Source of the DNA: Luteimonas deserti
GTDB taxonomy: Bacteria > Pseudomonadota > Gammaproteobacteria > Xanthomonadales > Xanthomonadaceae
Assembly: GCF_013425765.1 (NCBI RefSeq)
Contig: NZ_JACCJZ010000013.1
Span: 1 to 64,000, forward strand
Direction: 5' to 3'
DNA: 64,000 nt
The notes under the pieces: generated by a model
What the model was told of the DNA's origin: nothing
Database searches by the model: none
The model's input: the letters and a program-made list of their open reading frames with translations, nothing else
Program-made: the position numbers and the translations under genes
Part shown: positions 63,162 through 64,000 of the stretch, piece after piece
How the letters are laid out: the number at the start of each line of letters is the position of its first letter
Position numbering within the stretch: position 1 is the first letter of the stretch

Positions 63162-64000
63162 TCAGTTTCCTGCAGGAAGTGGGGTGCGAATGGCAGGCGG
63201 TGCTTCCGGAACCCGGAGGGGAGACGGCGACGGGTAGGAGGGCTGCAAGGGCACGCGCGCCTCCGGTTCCAGCGGTCCGAGTGCCTGGTCGAGATCCAGC
63301 AGGTCGAACCGCTGGAGTACGGCCTGACTCAGCTCGGTTGCCTGCTCCTGGGATTCAACGATATAGGGGACGATCAGGAGAACGAGTTCCGTACGGTTCT
63401 TAAGAACGTTTCGACTCTTGAAAAGATTTCCGAGCAGAGGAACATCCTTGATGAATGGAATTCCCGAATCGACATCGCTCGCATTCGACCGGATCAGGCC
63501 CGCCATGACGACCGAGCCTCCATCGCGCAGGCTCAGCGATGTGTTGAGACTGCGATTGAAGATGGTAGGGGAGTTCGCAGTGGCATTGGCTTCCAATGGC
63601 CGCGCCTCACTCACCTCCTGACTGATGTCGAGGTCGATGCGATCTTCGGAGTAGATTGTCGGCTTGATGCTGAGGATGACGCCGGTCTTGCGGTACTGGA
63701 TCGACTGCAGCAGATTGGTGTTGCCGTCGGTCTGCTGGTTGGAGGTGGTGGTCATCGTGACAATCGGCACTTCTTCGCCCACGTCGATGTTCGCTTCGCT
63801 TCCGCTTTTGACCAGCAGTCTCGGCGTGGACAGAATGCTTACGCGCCTGTCCTGGGCAAATGCATTCAACGCCAGCCGGTTCTGGCCCGCCACGTCGACG
63901 AGATAGGATAGTCCGCTTCCAGACGGGCCTCGCGTACCGCCTGAACCGGCGCCGCCGTAGATTCGGCCATCGAAACGCCCCCAACCGTTCTTGGCGAACC
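63162..64000 (-). CDS. gspD: Type II secretion-type secretin (GspD family), N-terminal part outside window
   Basis: The frame is open to the right edge; only the C-terminal ~279 residues are seen. They form the secretin barrel domain: LSTPRLLVKSGSEANIDVGEEVPIVT, YRKTGVILSIKPTI, SLSLRDGGSVVMAGLI and DVPLLGNLFKSRNVLKNRTELVLLIVPYIV. The C-terminal tail is Pro-rich. Base use is clearly more AT-rich than its surroundings: 55 of 120 bases at 63361-63480 are G or C. A lipoprotein gene follows three bases later. GspD is the best fit; a PilQ or type III secretin cannot be excluded without the N-domains. Confidence 0.85.
   Translation of the reverse strand, partial: FAKNGWGRFDGRIYGGAGSGGTRGPSGSGLSYLVDVAGQNRLALNAFAQDRRVSILSTPRLLVKSGSEANIDVGEEVPIVTMTTTSNQQTDGNTNLLQSIQYRKTGVILSIKPTIYSEDRIDLDISQEVSEARPLEANATANSPTIFNRSLNTSLSLRDGGSVVMAGLIRSNASDVDSGIPFIKDVPLLGNLFKSRNVLKNRTELVLLIVPYIVESQEQATELSQAVLQRFDLLDLDQALGPLEPEARVPLQPSYPSPSPLRVPEAPPAIRTPLPAGN

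Noticed and set aside
1..64000. CRISPR arrays, insertion sequences, prophage or attachment sites
   Set aside because: No regularly spaced direct repeats, transposase, integrase or phage structural genes were seen; the tRNA-Gln gene has no nearby duplicate 3' end.

Overview
The window is about 64 kb of GC-rich chromosomal DNA from a gammaproteobacterium of the family Xanthomonadaceae (Lysobacteraceae), most like Luteimonas or Lysobacter. The main evidence is a Clp-type CRP-like regulator divergent from speD, the trpE/trpG/trpD/trpC neighbourhood, a reverse transsulfuration pair, and the coq7 / rplM-rpsI / tRNA-Gln block. Nearly all of it is densely packed housekeeping and cell-surface gene content. 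I see no prophage, insertion sequence, integrase or CRISPR array.

Layout. 0-13.4 kb: 3' part of a trimeric autotransporter adhesin, a secreted subtilase, a tandem pair of class-A-like serine hydrolases, a membrane acyltransferase, two small proteins, and the type II secretion genes gspE and gspF with a dihydrofolate-reductase-like gene wedged between them. 13.4-26.2 kb: a VOC protein, a 2-oxo acid dehydrogenase operon (E1 alpha, E1 beta, cupin, E2), tryptophan 2,3-dioxygenase, a large multidomain extracellular nuclease, and AbgT and POT transporters. 26.2-30.2 kb: a MarR regulator divergent from the tyrosine catabolic genes hpd-hmgA, then a lipoprotein. 30.2-36.0 kb: a six-gene Mrp-type cation/proton antiporter operon with a fused A/B subunit. 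36-42.6 kb: an epimerase, an EamA transporter, a DUF962 protein, a 406-bp inverted-repeat element, purC, a J-domain protein, rpe and a lipid kinase. 42.6-49.9 kb: the trp genes, interleaved with unrelated genes and ending in a TrpC-HAD fusion, then a TauE/SafE protein. 50-56.7 kb: GNAT, clp, speD, coq7, rplM, rpsI, tRNA-Gln(CTG), a 2OG-Fe dioxygenase, and an FAH-family hydrolase with maiA. 56.7-64 kb: pilU, a lipoprotein/coiled-coil pair, a DUF465 protein, cystathionine beta-synthase with a gamma-lyase, and, at the right edge, a secretin gene (partial) followed by an unknown lipoprotein.

How genes work together. Hpd and HmgA (27-29 kb) with the MaiA and FAH-family pair (55-56.7 kb) would carry tyrosine to fumarate and acetoacetate. 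The trp genes build tryptophan and KynA degrades it. The dehydrogenase operon feeds acyl-CoA production but lacks its own E3. GspE and GspF, and perhaps the edge secretin, would export the subtilase and nuclease; both of those end in a PPC-like domain.

Most interesting signals: (1) the 38.7-39.1 kb element, whose two 112-nt arms are 90 percent identical and differ by compensatory base-pair swaps that preserve an internal hairpin; (2) the TrpC-HAD fusion; (3) a translationally coupled DHFR-like gene between gspE and gspF; (4) a minus-strand terminator at 41.45 kb with no minus-strand gene to serve, suggesting a small RNA; (5) a near-perfect palindrome in the spacer of the hpd promoter beside a divergent marR; (6) a short Trp-rich (GWRWWR) ORF overlapping the trpE start. 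All functional statements come from reading the sequence; no database search was run.
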